64,000 nt of DNA from DAOPJM01 sp964490325 (GTDB lineage Bacteria > Bacillota > Clostridia > Christensenellales > CAG-138), in contig CAZBBX010000002.1 of the NCBI GenBank assembly GCA_964490325.1, positions 1 to 64,000 on the forward strand, read 5' to 3'. Made by a program: the position numbers and the translations under genes. Of the stretch, positions 31,824 through 40,397 are shown in pieces (positions within the stretch are counted from its first letter, which is position 1; the number at the start of each line of letters is the position of its first letter). Under the pieces are notes generated by a model. It was not told the origin of the DNA. It saw only the letters and a list, made by a program, of their open reading frames with translations, and ran no database searches.

Positions 31824-32009
31824 GCGATAAAAAGGAGACATGCGTGGATCGATTGCCGCTCTATGCTTCCCTTTGCAGTGCACACGGATGGCGAGAAGGA
31901 GGCAGCGGGTGTTTCATCTGTGCCCTCTTGCGTATCAGCACAAAGGTCGTCAGGCCGTCGGGATAAAGGCCACGATAGTCATGAAGAATATGAATTAGGA
32001 ATATGCTGT

Positions 32010-32066
32010 GCTGCAGCTTTTGTCGGCAGGAATGAGCCGCCCCCTGCGGGCCTTTACTGTGTGCCC
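32010..32066 (-). repeat. Leader repeat, partial copy A
   Basis: On the minus strand GGGCGGCTCATTCCTGCC, GACAAAAGCTG and CAGCATAT resemble the leader repeat seen before 36817 and before 37908, overlapping the end of the lipoprotein gene at 32054. Here no lipoprotein gene follows in the right direction, so it looks like the remnant of a lost gene or leader. Confidence 0.35.
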
Positions 32067-33049
32067 TTCTTTGTGACCCTTCTCGGCACAGCCGAAGGGT
32101 CTAAGCAGGTATCGTAATTGAGCGGCAGAGAGCAGAGCTTGCCGTTCGTGTCCATGTAGAAGAGATAGTCCTTGCTTGCTGTCGGCGCACAGCCTGCCGC
32201 AAGCTTCTTACGTCCCTTCCCGTTCAGATCGGTCACATATATTTCGTCCTTCTTATTCGCATAAATCAACAGATCCCCAATGATGGTGAAGGAATCCACA
32301 CCGTGATCCACGATGCGATCCATGTCGCCATGCTCCATCGTCTTCGCGTTATACCTTTCAAGCGCGTAATCATCGTTGTAGCTGATGCTGTAGATGTACG
32401 AACCGTAAACGACAAGTCCAACGGAGTAGCCCGGAAAGCTTTTCCATTCGTTCGTATCGTAGTTGATCTTTGTTATGGATTCATGGCAGGAAAAGACAAA
32501 GGAATCCCCACAGGCATATAGGTTCTGTGCAACAAAAAGATTGGAGTTTTCCTCTTCCAATGCTTCGTTTTCGCTTCCGTCAAGGCGCATTCGGCAGCTT
32601 TGTGCAGGAGACAGGGTCTCGTAATAGATCCAATCGTCCTGTATCAGAAAGTCAATGATACTGCGTTCCGACAAGGCGCTCTCCGTATTGCTTTTAAGGT
32701 CATAGCAAAACAGCGAGTAACAAAAAGGCGTTTCTTCGTTATTCGTTCGTTCGCTCTGCAAGTAAAACAGTTTGTCGGCCGCCCCCTGTACGCGGATCCC
32801 CAACTTGGCGTTCGCGTGATCGCTCAGCTTTATGGGATTCTGCAGATCGAGATCCATGCGGTACAGGCGGCACTCGTCATCGGGATTTGCATAGTAGTAA
32901 AAGCCGTCATACTGCGTGATATAGCTGCAGGTGGACAGCATGGAACCGTCCAAATCGGAATACGCAAGCGTCCCGACAGCCCGCCCCGTGCAGCCGCAAA
33001 GGCACAGTGCGGCAAGAAAAAGGATCGCGGCTCTAAAGAGTGCTTTCAT
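32054..33049 (-). CDS. Lipoprotein with DUF5050-like repeats
   Basis: 331 aa predicted lipoprotein. Signal peptide with lipobox LCGC near residue 19. The mature part has repeats of the YYANPDD..LYRMDLDLQNP and FYLQSERTN type that recall DUF5050/beta-propeller-like modules (YDGFYYYAN; DDWIYYETLS; GSYIYSISYNDDYA; DLLIYANKKDEIYVTDLNGKGRKKLA). Function is unknown, possibly sensing or binding at the outer face of the membrane. Start 33049 is preceded by a GGGGG purine run. It is the last gene of the lipoprotein array. Confidence 0.75.
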   Translation of the reverse strand: MKALFRAAILFLAALCLCGCTGRAVGTLAYSDLDGSMLSTCSYITQYDGFYYYANPDDECRLYRMDLDLQNPIKLSDHANAKLGIRVQGAADKLFYLQSERTNNEETPFCYSLFCYDLKSNTESALSERSIIDFLIQDDWIYYETLSPAQSCRMRLDGSENEALEEENSNLFVAQNLYACGDSFVFSCHESITKINYDTNEWKSFPGYSVGLVVYGSYIYSISYNDDYALERYNAKTMEHGDMDRIVDHGVDSFTIIGDLLIYANKKDEIYVTDLNGKGRKKLAAGCAPTASKDYLFYMDTNGKLCSLPLNYDTCLDPSAVPRRVTKKGTQ

Positions 33050-33150
33050 CTGTTTTTCATCCCCCGATCGGAAGGTTCTGTAAAACTGCTTTTGCTCTTC
33101 CTGCGTTTCCTTTTGTCGTTCGTATGGAAGATATACGGGATGCTTTTCCT

Positions 33151-33267
33151 TTATCTTATCCTGCGTTTGTTTCGGTTTTGTGTTATTTCCATAAACATCC
33201 TACCCGAAATCAAGAAAAGGTCATTAGCCCCGCATGCGCGGCAGAGCGGCCTTTTGAACTTTTGCAT
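33151..33267 (-). CDS. Possible small ORF between lipoprotein genes
   Basis: 38 codons on the minus strand starting MQKFKRPLCRACGAND, preceded by AAAGGAG only 3 nt from the ATG. A CxxC pair and a basic tail are present. No homologue is recognised and the composition is not decisive, so this may be a random open frame. Confidence 0.25.
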   Translation of the reverse strand: MQKFKRPLCRACGANDLFLISGRMFMEITQNRNKRRIR

Positions 33268-33280
33268 ATGCTCCTTTGGC

Positions 33281-33931
33281 TTAGTCCTCGGCTGCAGGCA
33301 GCGCGGTGTCGCTCGGGGCATCCGTATAGTACTGATATCTGAGCGGTTCGGTTCCGCTTTTCAGGATCGCATCACCGGTACCAAATTTATATCTCCTTGT
33401 GCACCCCATATGATCCTCTTGCGCATCATAGGTATATAGCCACAAATCGTAGTATTGAAAAACATCATCTTCAAACTCCAGTGAGATCTGACCGCGATCA
33501 AGGTTGATGTCTTCACAGAACAGATCCAGGCCTTCCCGTGAAAGCGTAATACATATGGACTGTTCGGAAAGTCCGGAAGTGTCTGCAAGTATCTCGCTGA
33601 ACAGCTCCGACTCAAAACAGCGTTGTACCTTCTGGTGCACCTCCCCGGCGATCTTTCCAGCTTCTTCCTCTGTGTTGACGGTATACTTCCCGGTTCCGCA
33701 AGTGTATTGGTATTTCTTATCCATGAATACTATATATGTATTAGAATCGTATTCATAGAATTGTATGTAGCAATTCTCCGTGCTTAGATCCGCAATGTCT
33801 TCGCGAGAAGCCGCATACAGCGTACTGACCTCCTCCTCTGAAAGCGGCTTGTACTTGCAGGAAGCGGACAGGGTAATGATCGCGATAAGGACTACTGGAA
33901 CACCAAATAAGCGTTTGATCCGTGAGAGCAT
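33281..33931 (-). CDS. Predicted lipoprotein of unknown function
   Basis: 216 aa. The start at 33931 has GGAGG 5 nt upstream; an ATG at 33943 precedes this site. N-terminal basic residues, a hydrophobic core and the lipobox LSASC place the acyl-Cys near residue 24. The mature part (QFYEYDSNTYIVFMDKK; YTVNTEEEAGKIAG; CITLSREGLDLFCEDIN) is acidic and matches no family I know. Codon use is more AT-rich than the flanking housekeeping genes. Confidence 0.65.
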   Translation of the reverse strand: MLSRIKRLFGVPVVLIAIITLSASCKYKPLSEEEVSTLYAASREDIADLSTENCYIQFYEYDSNTYIVFMDKKYQYTCGTGKYTVNTEEEAGKIAGEVHQKVQRCFESELFSEILADTSGLSEQSICITLSREGLDLFCEDINLDRGQISLEFEDDVFQYYDLWLYTYDAQEDHMGCTRRYKFGTGDAILKSGTEPLRYQYYTDAPSDTALPAAED

Positions 33932-33953
33932 ACTTACCTCCATAATAGAACCC

Positions 33954-34079
33954 TTAGTTGGCCGATTTCGTCAAAGGATGTTGCATATGCGCAAAAAGCG
34001 CCTTGGCTTTAAGTACAAGCTCCGCCGCTTCCTTTCCCGCTTCACGGCTTTCCCCTGCAGATAAGAACGGCCGCGCCAC
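33954..34079 (-). CDS. Possible small ORF or lost C-terminus after the lipoprotein gene at 34103
   Basis: An open frame of 41 codons from GTG 34079 (ARPFLSAGESREAGKEAA, then LVLKAKALFAHMQHPLT). It looks like a coding amphipathic helix but has a poorly placed ribosome site. It could instead be the former C-terminal end of the gene at 34103 in a different frame. Kept as tentative. Confidence 0.25.
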   Translation of the reverse strand: MARPFLSAGESREAGKEAAELVLKAKALFAHMQHPLTKSAN

Positions 34080-34102
34080 GCCGCAGGGCAGGCGCTCCTT
34101 TC

Positions 34103-34759
34103 TCAGCCTACGTCCTCGGTCTGTCGATATGTTCCCAGCCAAGCTTCAAAGGCTTCCGCCTGGATCCAAACCCGGCAGTCCACATTTTTCGATGCGTCCC
34201 GTATCCATGTTGCGGCTGCGCCATTTGTGTATCTGTTGACAATGAACGAGTAGTACACCTGCGGATAGGGAGTATACCACACGTCAATATAGCTGTCGCC
34301 GACATATCGGCAATCCTCTTTGAGCGCATCTGCAGCGGTTTGATCATAATAAACAGTCCCTTGTTGCAGGATGGCGAACAGCTCGCGGATGGCTGCCGCA
34401 TCGCTGATCGTTTGTGCGGTGTCAAGCCGAATGCAGTCCACCATACTTGCTGCGTTTTCGTCAAGAATACTCGGCAGCGTGATCTCCTTTTTGTGCATAA
34501 GGTTCAGTTCTCTGTCATGGCAGCCGATCTGTTCGGGCTGCACAAAATCGTGCTCTGTGTCGCCTGCAACTTCGTAAAGCAGTTTGCCTTCCTTGATACC
34601 GATGCATCTTGACAAGGCGCCGCATCTCCAATCGACCGCGTAGGTATACTCGTCCAAAGAGATCTTGCTGCAGGCGAGGCAAACAATGGGGATGAGCACA
34701 CCAAGCAGTAGGATGGCTGTCGCTATAAGCACACTGCGCTTTTTGATGGGTTTCTTCAT
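34103..34759 (-). CDS. Predicted membrane-anchored or lipoprotein
   Basis: 218 aa with a basic start (KKPIKKRS), a hydrophobic stretch (LIATAILLLGVLIPIVCLAC) ending in a lipobox-like CLAC near residue 30, and an extracellular acidic part with several cysteines. ATG 34759 has AAGGAGG 9 nt upstream. No family recognised. An unusual open frame follows its stop (33954-34102), which may reflect a frameshifted 3' end. Confidence 0.6.
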   Translation of the reverse strand: MKKPIKKRSVLIATAILLLGVLIPIVCLACSKISLDEYTYAVDWRCGALSRCIGIKEGKLLYEVAGDTEHDFVQPEQIGCHDRELNLMHKKEITLPSILDENAASMVDCIRLDTAQTISDAAAIRELFAILQQGTVYYDQTAADALKEDCRYVGDSYIDVWYTPYPQVYYSFIVNRYTNGAAATWIRDASKNVDCRVWIQAEAFEAWLGTYRQTEDVG

Positions 34760-34842
34760 TTTGTTGTTCCTCCTTATGCGGATCGATCAACGATCGCGTT
34801 TTGTCCGTTCGGTCAAGGATCGGCCTGTATTGACTCGGAAAG

Positions 34843-35543
34843 CTATTGAGGATCGTCCTTTGGTCGGGGTAAGTGGGGCTGCTGCGTTGCGTTTTGCCTG
34901 GCCTCCAATTGAGAGATCTGATCGCGATAGTCGTCATGGATCGGGCGGCTACGGTTTATACACGGCAGGCAGCATGGCCCTACAGGCATACCATCCTTCC
35001 GACAGATCCTCATAACCATATTCCCAAACCATATCCGACAGGTCATATTCTGTGTAGATCAGATCACACTCGTCAAACTCGCCTTCGTCAATTTCACTGG
35101 AATAGATCGCTGAGAAGAAAACGCCCATGCGTCCCCCCGTCTATATCGTGGATCCACAGGATCATTCCGGGGAACTCACTTAAAATCAAGGCTGCGGCGT
35201 CCCCCGCTGCATCGGAGAGTCCAAATTCTTTTAGATCAACGTTGCTGCCACCAAGACTCCCAAGGAAAGAATTGGTTCCATCATTATAATAATCATAGAT
35301 ATACTGGTCGCAGGTTCCACTGTTTGCAATCAATATGCTTTCGTCGGCAACGCGTTGGAACAGGGAGCGAAGCTCTGCGTTCTCCCGAAAAACGTCAACA
35401 AAAGTAGTAACAGCAGCAGCAGCGGTATTTGTCGCGGCGACGGTTTGTGCGCTTGGCAGCGGATCGGTGCTGCCGCTCGGAGCAGAGCAGCCTATTGGGA
35501 ACAAGATGGCTAATAGGAGAAGCAGCATCACGATCCTTTTCAT
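34843..35543 (-). pseudogene. Frameshifted lipoprotein gene
   Basis: Starts with a clear lipoprotein signal (MKRIVMLLLLLAILFPIGC). The intact frame ends at 35094 (149 aa). Right after the six-G tract at 35133-35138 the coding-like sequence continues in another frame (RMGVFFSAIYSSEIDEGEFD, then EYDLSDMVWEYGYED) to a stop at 34949. A second shift at an AAA near 34956 would extend it in a third frame (SRPIHDDYRDQISQLEARQ) to 34843, giving about 232 aa. Two single-base insertions explain everything. ATG 35543 has GGGGG 9 nt upstream. Sequencing error or slippage at the G tract cannot be excluded. Confidence 0.65.
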
Positions 35544-35704
35544 TTAGATCTACCCCCTTTGCTATACAAAAATTTGGATCACGCGGGAATGCCTTCTTGT
35601 GCGTTTGATGCGCAGGCAGTTACAACAGTGGCCGCCAAGCCGTGTCCGTTTTGGAAAGTTCATCCTGCGGCGTCTCGATCACAGGATCCGGCGCGGCCTT
35701 CCTT

Positions 35705-36712
35705 CTACTTAAGAATCGGAAGATCGGTAAGGCTGTCGATGCCGATCAGGGGGATACCATTCCATTCGGTCTCTCCGCTTAACGCCCATTCGGATCGATA
35801 GTCGTTTAGATAGTATATTTGGAACCCGTCAGCAGCGTTTTGAAAGGCGGCGTCATCGAACAGGTTTGGCTTGCCGCAAAGGAAAACCGCCTGCTGCAGC
35901 CCCTGTGCAAGCCTAAAATCCTTGTATTGCACATTGACCCCGCTGCCGGTAAAAATAATGCGCTTGAGAGCTTCACCGAACATGCCGGAATCCTCGCTTT
36001 CCCCCGCATCCAGCTGTACGTTCGGCGGAAGGGTCAATTCCTCTATGGCGTTCAGATCAAAGACCAACTCATCGCAATACTTCAACCCCTTTGGTAAATG
36101 CAGCGTCTTCAGCTTGGAACAATGGTTGAATGCTCGATCCAATATGGACTGAAGAGAATCAGGCAGAAATATTTCCTCCACAACAGCATTGCCCATAAAA
36201 GCGCCGCTGACAGTTGTTATCCCTTCGGGCACATGAACAACAGCTGCGCTTGGTTCACAGTAGAGCAGAGTCTTCGTTGCGTTCTCGACCAAAAAGCCAT
36301 CGCTATAGCTATACCAAGGGTTTCCCTCGTTCAGCAAAAGGCCTTGCGCTCCCTCCAGGGATCCGCTTGCAATGCTCTTTACGCTTTTGGGGATCGAAAC
36401 GCTAAGAAGCAGGGCTTGTGTCGTCAGAAGCCCTTGAGCGGGGATCGCGCTGACGCCTTCCTGCAGGACAATGGTAACGGGTTTTCCTTTGATCCATTCC
36501 AAACAGGAGAACTGTTCATCTGTCCACGCCTTTAGCCCCTCGTCGGAAAGGATGGATAGGCTGCAGTCTTGGTATAGTGTCCAGTCCGTTCCCGCGCAAA
36601 CAGCAGGGTTTGCCACCATGCTGTCAACGTCACTTGGTTTTGTTGAACTACATGAGAGCAGCAGAACCGCCAATAGGAATACCGTAAGACACACAGTATC
36701 TCTTTTTATCAT
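35705..36712 (-). CDS. Lipoprotein with BspA-type leucine-rich repeats
   Basis: 335 aa. Signal peptide with lipobox LLSCS near residue 20. The mature part has BspA-like (LRR_5) repeats: LLLSVSIPKSVKSIASGSLEG, VVHVPEGITTVSGAF, EIFLPDSLQSILDRAFNHC, LKTLHLPKGLKY. Such proteins bind host or matrix molecules or other surface proteins. ATG 36712 has AGGGG 8 nt upstream; earlier in-frame starts are rejected. An open frame (KAAPDPVIETPQDELSKTD) continues past the stop in another frame to about 35620, so the last codons may have been changed by a one-base insertion. A 21-codon ORF in a repeat leader lies just upstream. Confidence 0.75.
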   Translation of the reverse strand: MIKRDTVCLTVFLLAVLLLSCSSTKPSDVDSMVANPAVCAGTDWTLYQDCSLSILSDEGLKAWTDEQFSCLEWIKGKPVTIVLQEGVSAIPAQGLLTTQALLLSVSIPKSVKSIASGSLEGAQGLLLNEGNPWYSYSDGFLVENATKTLLYCEPSAAVVHVPEGITTVSGAFMGNAVVEEIFLPDSLQSILDRAFNHCSKLKTLHLPKGLKYCDELVFDLNAIEELTLPPNVQLDAGESEDSGMFGEALKRIIFTGSGVNVQYKDFRLAQGLQQAVFLCGKPNLFDDAAFQNAADGFQIYYLNDYRSEWALSGETEWNGIPLIGIDSLTDLPILK

Positions 36713-36751
36713 GATCATCACCCCTTTCGATCTATCATGGAAAGGCTTTCG

Positions 36752-36817
36752 CTACTCGAACGTGATCGTTATCTTTGTGACCATAGCATATAGGGACGGT
36801 TCGTCTGTGTTGTACAT
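36752..36817 (-). CDS. Small ORF in the leader repeat (copy B)
   Basis: 21 codons (MYNTDEPSLYAMVTKITITF plus E) preceded by GGGAGG 10 nt upstream, a better ribosome site than many real genes here. The first eight residues match those of the other leader ORF at 37908 (M-x-N-T-x-x-P-S). It precedes the LRR lipoprotein by 39 nt. Confidence 0.45.
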   Translation of the reverse strand: MYNTDEPSLYAMVTKITITFE

Positions 36818-36920
36818 ACCTTTGTTTCCTCCCGTTTCTGTTCTCGCTTGATAATAGCATTTCCCCTGCACCGCCGTTTTGTTGGCAGGGAGGAGCCGTC
36901 CCGGTGTGCCTTAAGCAGGC
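36818..36920 (-). repeat. Leader repeat, copy B
   Basis: On the minus strand the leader runs GGCTCCTCCCTGCC, AACAAAACGGCGGTGCAGGG, then about 40 nt, then GGGAGG before the small ORF. It aligns with copy C over more than 90 nt. The rest of the 36722-37075 interval, apart from this and the small ORF, shows no gene. Confidence 0.5.
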
Positions 36921-37075
36921 TTGTCATCGGCTTTTCGGAGCGCAAGCAAAAAGTTGAAAGTCCCTATGTGTATTGTACAACATCCCGTCCTGATGCGTCA
37001 ATGCGTTTTTAGGGGGCACCGCCTTGACTGTTGCAGCGCAGGCGGCGAAGGTGCTGCCGTTATCGGCGCTGCAGT

Positions 37076-37852
37076 TCACGGAAAAAGCGGCACCCCCTCG
37101 TCATTTGTGATGCTTTGTATGTTCGTCAATCCCTCCGTGGAAGCCAAATACACCCGATACCCGCACGCATCGTCCGCCTCTGCCGTTAAGTACTCCTCGT
37201 CATCTTTCTGAACGGACAGAAAGTCCCGAAAAGAAATACATCCCACGGATACGAGCATGTCGATCTCATCCATTAGGAACTGAGCATCCTCAAGTGATAC
37301 CTCTAAGCACTCTGAAAGCGGCGCCGCACTGTTCGCTCGCATACGGGTACTGTAGCGATAGTCGCGTTGATCGGGAGCGGAAAGATAGATCGTTGTGCCC
37401 TGCCGCCTTATATACGTTATATGGATCCTGCTTTTGTCTTTTGTCAATGTGCCTGCAAGCTGATAGGTCTCTTTGGCGAAGTCAAGCTCCAATTTCCAGA
37501 GAAATTGCCGAACTTCACCATCCAATGTTACAGGCTCCAACTCACACAAGCCGAGCGTTTCAGCATCTTCCGGTTTGAACGGGATACTTCCCGCTTTTTG
37601 CAGGAGTTCCATCTCTAATTTTAGTTGCAGCATCACCCGATCACTAGCTTCCAAAGATTCCATAATAAGCGGAATTACAGTATCATTTTGCTTTGTTTCC
37701 GCATTGCTGCCCTGCCAGTCATCTGCAGATCCTTGTTCTGAATCGTTTGCAGTCGCAGGAGCAGTCGCTTTATCTATTGCGTCATCATCTGCTCTTGTGC
37801 AGCTGCAAGCAACGGTTGCCAAAATACAGATGGTCAGCAACAAGTATTTCAT
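37076..37852 (-). CDS. Predicted lipoprotein of unknown function
   Basis: 258 aa. ATG 37852 gives MKYLLLTICILATVACSC, a lipoprotein signal with the acyl-Cys at about residue 16; an in-frame ATG at 37882 has no ribosome site. The mature part is acidic (DDDAIDKATAPATAND) and later has beta-rich segments (RIHITYIRRQGTTIYLS). Its start overlaps the stop of a 19-codon leader ORF (ATGA), so translation is probably coupled. No family recognised. Confidence 0.65.
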   Translation of the reverse strand: MKYLLLTICILATVACSCTRADDDAIDKATAPATANDSEQGSADDWQGSNAETKQNDTVIPLIMESLEASDRVMLQLKLEMELLQKAGSIPFKPEDAETLGLCELEPVTLDGEVRQFLWKLELDFAKETYQLAGTLTKDKSRIHITYIRRQGTTIYLSAPDQRDYRYSTRMRANSAAPLSECLEVSLEDAQFLMDEIDMLVSVGCISFRDFLSVQKDDEEYLTAEADDACGYRVYLASTEGLTNIQSITNDEGVPLFP

Positions 37853-37908
37853 ACAGGTTTCATGGTATCCTTTGCCGTGCATGATGACGGTTTACTTGTG
37901 TTAAGCAT
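37849..37908 (-). CDS. Small ORF in the leader repeat (copy C), coupled to a lipoprotein
   Basis: 19 codons (MLNTSKPSSCTAKDTMKPV) with GGGAGG 10 nt upstream. Its TGA overlaps the ATG of the lipoprotein at 37852. It starts like the ORF at 36817 (M-x-N-T-x-x-P-S). It may serve to load ribosomes for the lipoprotein, which lacks its own site. Confidence 0.5.
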   Translation of the reverse strand: MLNTSKPSSCTAKDTMKPV

Positions 37909-38000
37909 TTTACCGCTTCCTCCCTTTTGTTGAATCTGGCCACAATGAACGTTCCCTGTACCGCCGCTCCTGTCGGCAAGGATAAGCTGCTCACCTATGC
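37909..38000 (-). repeat. Leader repeat, copy C
   Basis: On the minus strand CAGCTTATCCTTGCCGACAG, GAGCGGCGGTACAGGG and AAAGGGAGGAA before the ORF align with copy B, with differences of a few bases per ten. No gene otherwise lies in 37909-38010. Confidence 0.5.
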
Positions 38001-38010
38001 TGTATACAGG

Positions 38011-39093
38011 TCACGGCTCATGAGTCTGCTCTGATCTTGGAGTGATTTTCGGGTTTGAAAGCAGTATTGCAAGAAGCAGTGCTGCAAGCGGAAGGACAGC
38101 CATAAGCAGCAGCGCCAACTTTTGATAGTTGTTTTGCACATAAAACAGCCCATATCGGATGAGCTTTGCGCATTGGATACTTATCAGCGCCAATGCAAAC
38201 ACCGCCGTTGTGATCCCAAGGAAGATGCGCCTTGCTTTTGTCCTATCCCGCGCTGTCAGCAAGGCCGCAGCCACACTTACTATACAGCAAGCGCCCACCA
38301 GCCAGTATTCTTTTTCCTTTTCCATACAGGATATGGTAAGCATCCTGTAAAGTATGGTAACAAGACAGATTCCCAAAACAGTCATCCATACGATCCGAAG
38401 GGGCAACGCCGTTTTCTTTTCATGCTGTTTCCTTGTCCTCAGGTATATGCACAAGGCCAACAGGGTCACAATGCCCGTACCCATAATTACGCCGAGTATC
38501 CAAAGGTCTCTTGCAAAAACAGCCTTTTCCAATTGTGTTTTTGTATTTACAGTGAGGGGATACACGCCTTTCCCTGTCTGCAAATTCGGTAAGTATATTC
38601 CTGTGCCCGGCAGGTAGGACAGATCAAAAATATAGGTCTTATCCGGCTGTGTCGAATACTTCATCTTGATCCAGAATACATCTGCATCATCGTGCATATC
38701 TCCAAAGTACACTACACAATTATCTGTTGGATCGAAAGCCCAAACTGCTCCGTTGCGTTCGCAATCCTCTGCGGCGCCCAGCATTAGCAGCTGAAGCTCC
38801 AAAAGCGTGTCAGTATCCTTGATCGAATGCCCATTTACCGTACAGCTGATCGGCACAGACACAGCGGTAATGCTGTCGGTCGGGGTGTCCCCTATGTCGT
38901 TGACCAAAACATCCGTCATAGGATCGAATACATCCTGTCCAATAGTTGTTGTTTTTCCCAACTGAGTTCCGTCATCACTCAAAACAACGGTGCTGCTGCA
39001 ATCGTTGTCATAGAGAGTTTGCTCGTTCTTCGGTATACAGGAGCATAGGAATGCCGCAAGTATACAACAGCTTATAAGCATCTGCCTGCGCAT
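38011..39093 (-). CDS. Lipoprotein fused to a C-terminal multi-pass membrane domain
   Basis: 360 aa. Lipobox AFLCSC near residue 15 after MRRQMLISCCILA. The extracellular part (about 170 residues) includes TVNGHSIKDTDTLLELQ and VKIKYSTQPD-like segments. The C-terminal 170 residues have five predicted helices (LGVIMGTGIVTLLALCIYL; IVWMTVLGICLVTILYRM; VGACCIVSVAAALL; ITTAVFALALISI; LALLLMAVLPLAALLLAI). ATG 39093 has GGAGG upstream; the longer frame to 39204 is rejected. No family recognised. Confidence 0.65.
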   Translation of the reverse strand: MRRQMLISCCILAAFLCSCIPKNEQTLYDNDCSSTVVLSDDGTQLGKTTTIGQDVFDPMTDVLVNDIGDTPTDSITAVSVPISCTVNGHSIKDTDTLLELQLLMLGAAEDCERNGAVWAFDPTDNCVVYFGDMHDDADVFWIKMKYSTQPDKTYIFDLSYLPGTGIYLPNLQTGKGVYPLTVNTKTQLEKAVFARDLWILGVIMGTGIVTLLALCIYLRTRKQHEKKTALPLRIVWMTVLGICLVTILYRMLTISCMEKEKEYWLVGACCIVSVAAALLTARDRTKARRIFLGITTAVFALALISIQCAKLIRYGLFYVQNNYQKLALLLMAVLPLAALLLAILLSNPKITPRSEQTHEP

Positions 39094-39227
39094 TAGTCTT
39101 GCCCTCCTAAAATATGAGATCTTCACGTTTTCCACCGTATGCAAGCCCTCGCAGCATCCTTCGATCACAAGTGTCAAAGAGGGTGGGTTTGCTCTTCCCT
39201 GCATCCTGTCCGAAAGTACAGCCTCTT

Positions 39228-39829
39228 TCAGTCTGACGGCAATGTAAGCGAATAGGCAGTATTCGCCAAGGTAAAGTTCACCGTCATGTCGGCGGCCTCA
39301 TCGCAGCCGTCCAACAGCGCACCATATGCATAGATCGCCTCGGATCCGGTCACAAGTCTCGGCATGCGGCCGCCCGAATAGTTGAGGCTGCTGTGCTCCA
39401 AAACCGTTGCCTCCCCCTCGAAGGGGCATCCGTCCGCCAACACTATACACCAATAGCTTCCGGCCCGCTTCACAAGGCAGGTGCTAAGCTCCATCGTCTG
39501 CGGGACTGCTTCTTCCGTGATCGTCACGGACATTTCGCTTTTGCGGATCGTCCATGAAGCGGCGATCCCGCCACACATGATATAGTAGTCGTCTTTGTCC
39601 CACAGCAAATAGTTTAGATCGCTCCGCTTATCGGGAACCAAGCAGATTTGCTTATCACTGTTGGTATCGGCCTTTTCTTGATAGCTGCTCGGCAGCGCCT
39701 CGTAGCCTGAATGCTGCTTCGCAGTGACGCAGTTACCGTTAAGAAGATAGAACGTGGCAACTCAACGATAATAACTATGGAAAAGAGGAGAAGAACTGCA
39801 CGTAGTTTCTTGGGTTTTCTTTGATCCAT
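39228..39829 (-). pseudogene. Frameshifted membrane-anchored protein gene
   Basis: It begins MDQRKPKKLRAVLLLFSIVII (membrane anchor) with AAGGAGG before ATG 39829, then goes out of frame near 39762. In the other frame the coding-like sequence continues (VATFYLLNGNCVTAKQHSGY, then SDKQICLVPDKRSDLNYLLW) and joins the open frame that ends at 39228. A one-base deletion near 39762 explains the break; an intact product would be about 200 aa. The mature part has an extracellular, beta-rich look. It is the first gene of the array, behind a strong promoter. Confidence 0.65.
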
Positions 39830-39885
39830 GCTGCCTCCTTTTTGCGTTTGCAGATCGAATGCAGTCGATCATGTGATCTGACCAT

Positions 39886-39914
39886 ATTTTACAGTTTAAG
39901 TCTACATCTGTCAA
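39886..39914 (-). promoter_or_regulatory. Promoter of the lipoprotein array
   Basis: On the minus strand TTGACA (39909-39914), a 17-nt spacer and TAAAAT (39886-39891), about 57 nt before ATG 39829. It may drive several or all of the eight genes down to 32054, since no strong promoter or terminator was found between them. Confidence 0.75.
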
Positions 39915-40043
39915 CAAAATGTAATGTTATATATAGCGATACGGCGGATGGCTTGCTGATCCGTCTCGATCTTCTTTCTCAATGTGGTTTTCCTTTGAAT
40001 GTGTGGTACAATGGTTCAAACGGATGAACGAAAGGCGGCAGAT

Positions 40044-40397
40044 ATGGAGCACGCGGAGATCGCCGCGCTTGCGGAGGAATTTAAAGCAGCGCAAAAGGTG
40101 CTTGTGGCGCTTGGCGATGAGAACCGTCAGCACCTGCTGTTGAAGATGATGCAGATGGGCGAATGCAGGGGCGTTCGCGTAGGCGAGATCACCAAGCGGA
40201 CGCATCTATCCCGTCCCGCTGTGTCGCATCATTTGCAGATCCTCAAGGATGCGGGCGTTATCGAAATGCGCAAGGAAGGCACCAGGAACTACTATTATTT
40301 TGGATCCGAAGCTGCGTCGCTTGATGCGCTGTTACGTATGCTGCTGCATGTGCAGCACGTCATGGCGATGCTGCCGGATCGGAGCGACCCTTTATGA
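40044..40397 (+). CDS. ArsR-family transcriptional regulator
   Basis: 117 aa winged-helix regulator: VALGDENRQHLLLKMM near residue 20, VGEITKRTHLSRPAVSHHLQILKDAGVIEMRKEGTRNYYY near 50-90, the ArsR/SmtB HTH and wing. No Cys metal site such as ELCVCDL is visible, so the effector is probably not a thiol-bound metal. ATG 40044 has AAAGG about 8 nt upstream; earlier ATGs (39999, 40011) overlap a likely -10 (TACAAT). It overlaps the metallo-beta-lactamase gene by 4 nt (ATGA). Confidence 0.85.
   Translation: MEHAEIAALAEEFKAAQKVLVALGDENRQHLLLKMMQMGECRGVRVGEITKRTHLSRPAVSHHLQILKDAGVIEMRKEGTRNYYYFGSEAASLDALLRMLLHVQHVMAMLPDRSDPL

Noticed and set aside
33040..33439. A plus-strand gene between the lipoprotein genes
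   Set aside because: The open frames there are unsupported by ribosome sites and overlap the minus-strand lipoprotein genes.
35620..35704. A separate small gene after the LRR lipoprotein
   Set aside because: The 85-nt open stretch has no start codon or ribosome site; it is better seen as a possible shifted tail of the LRR gene.
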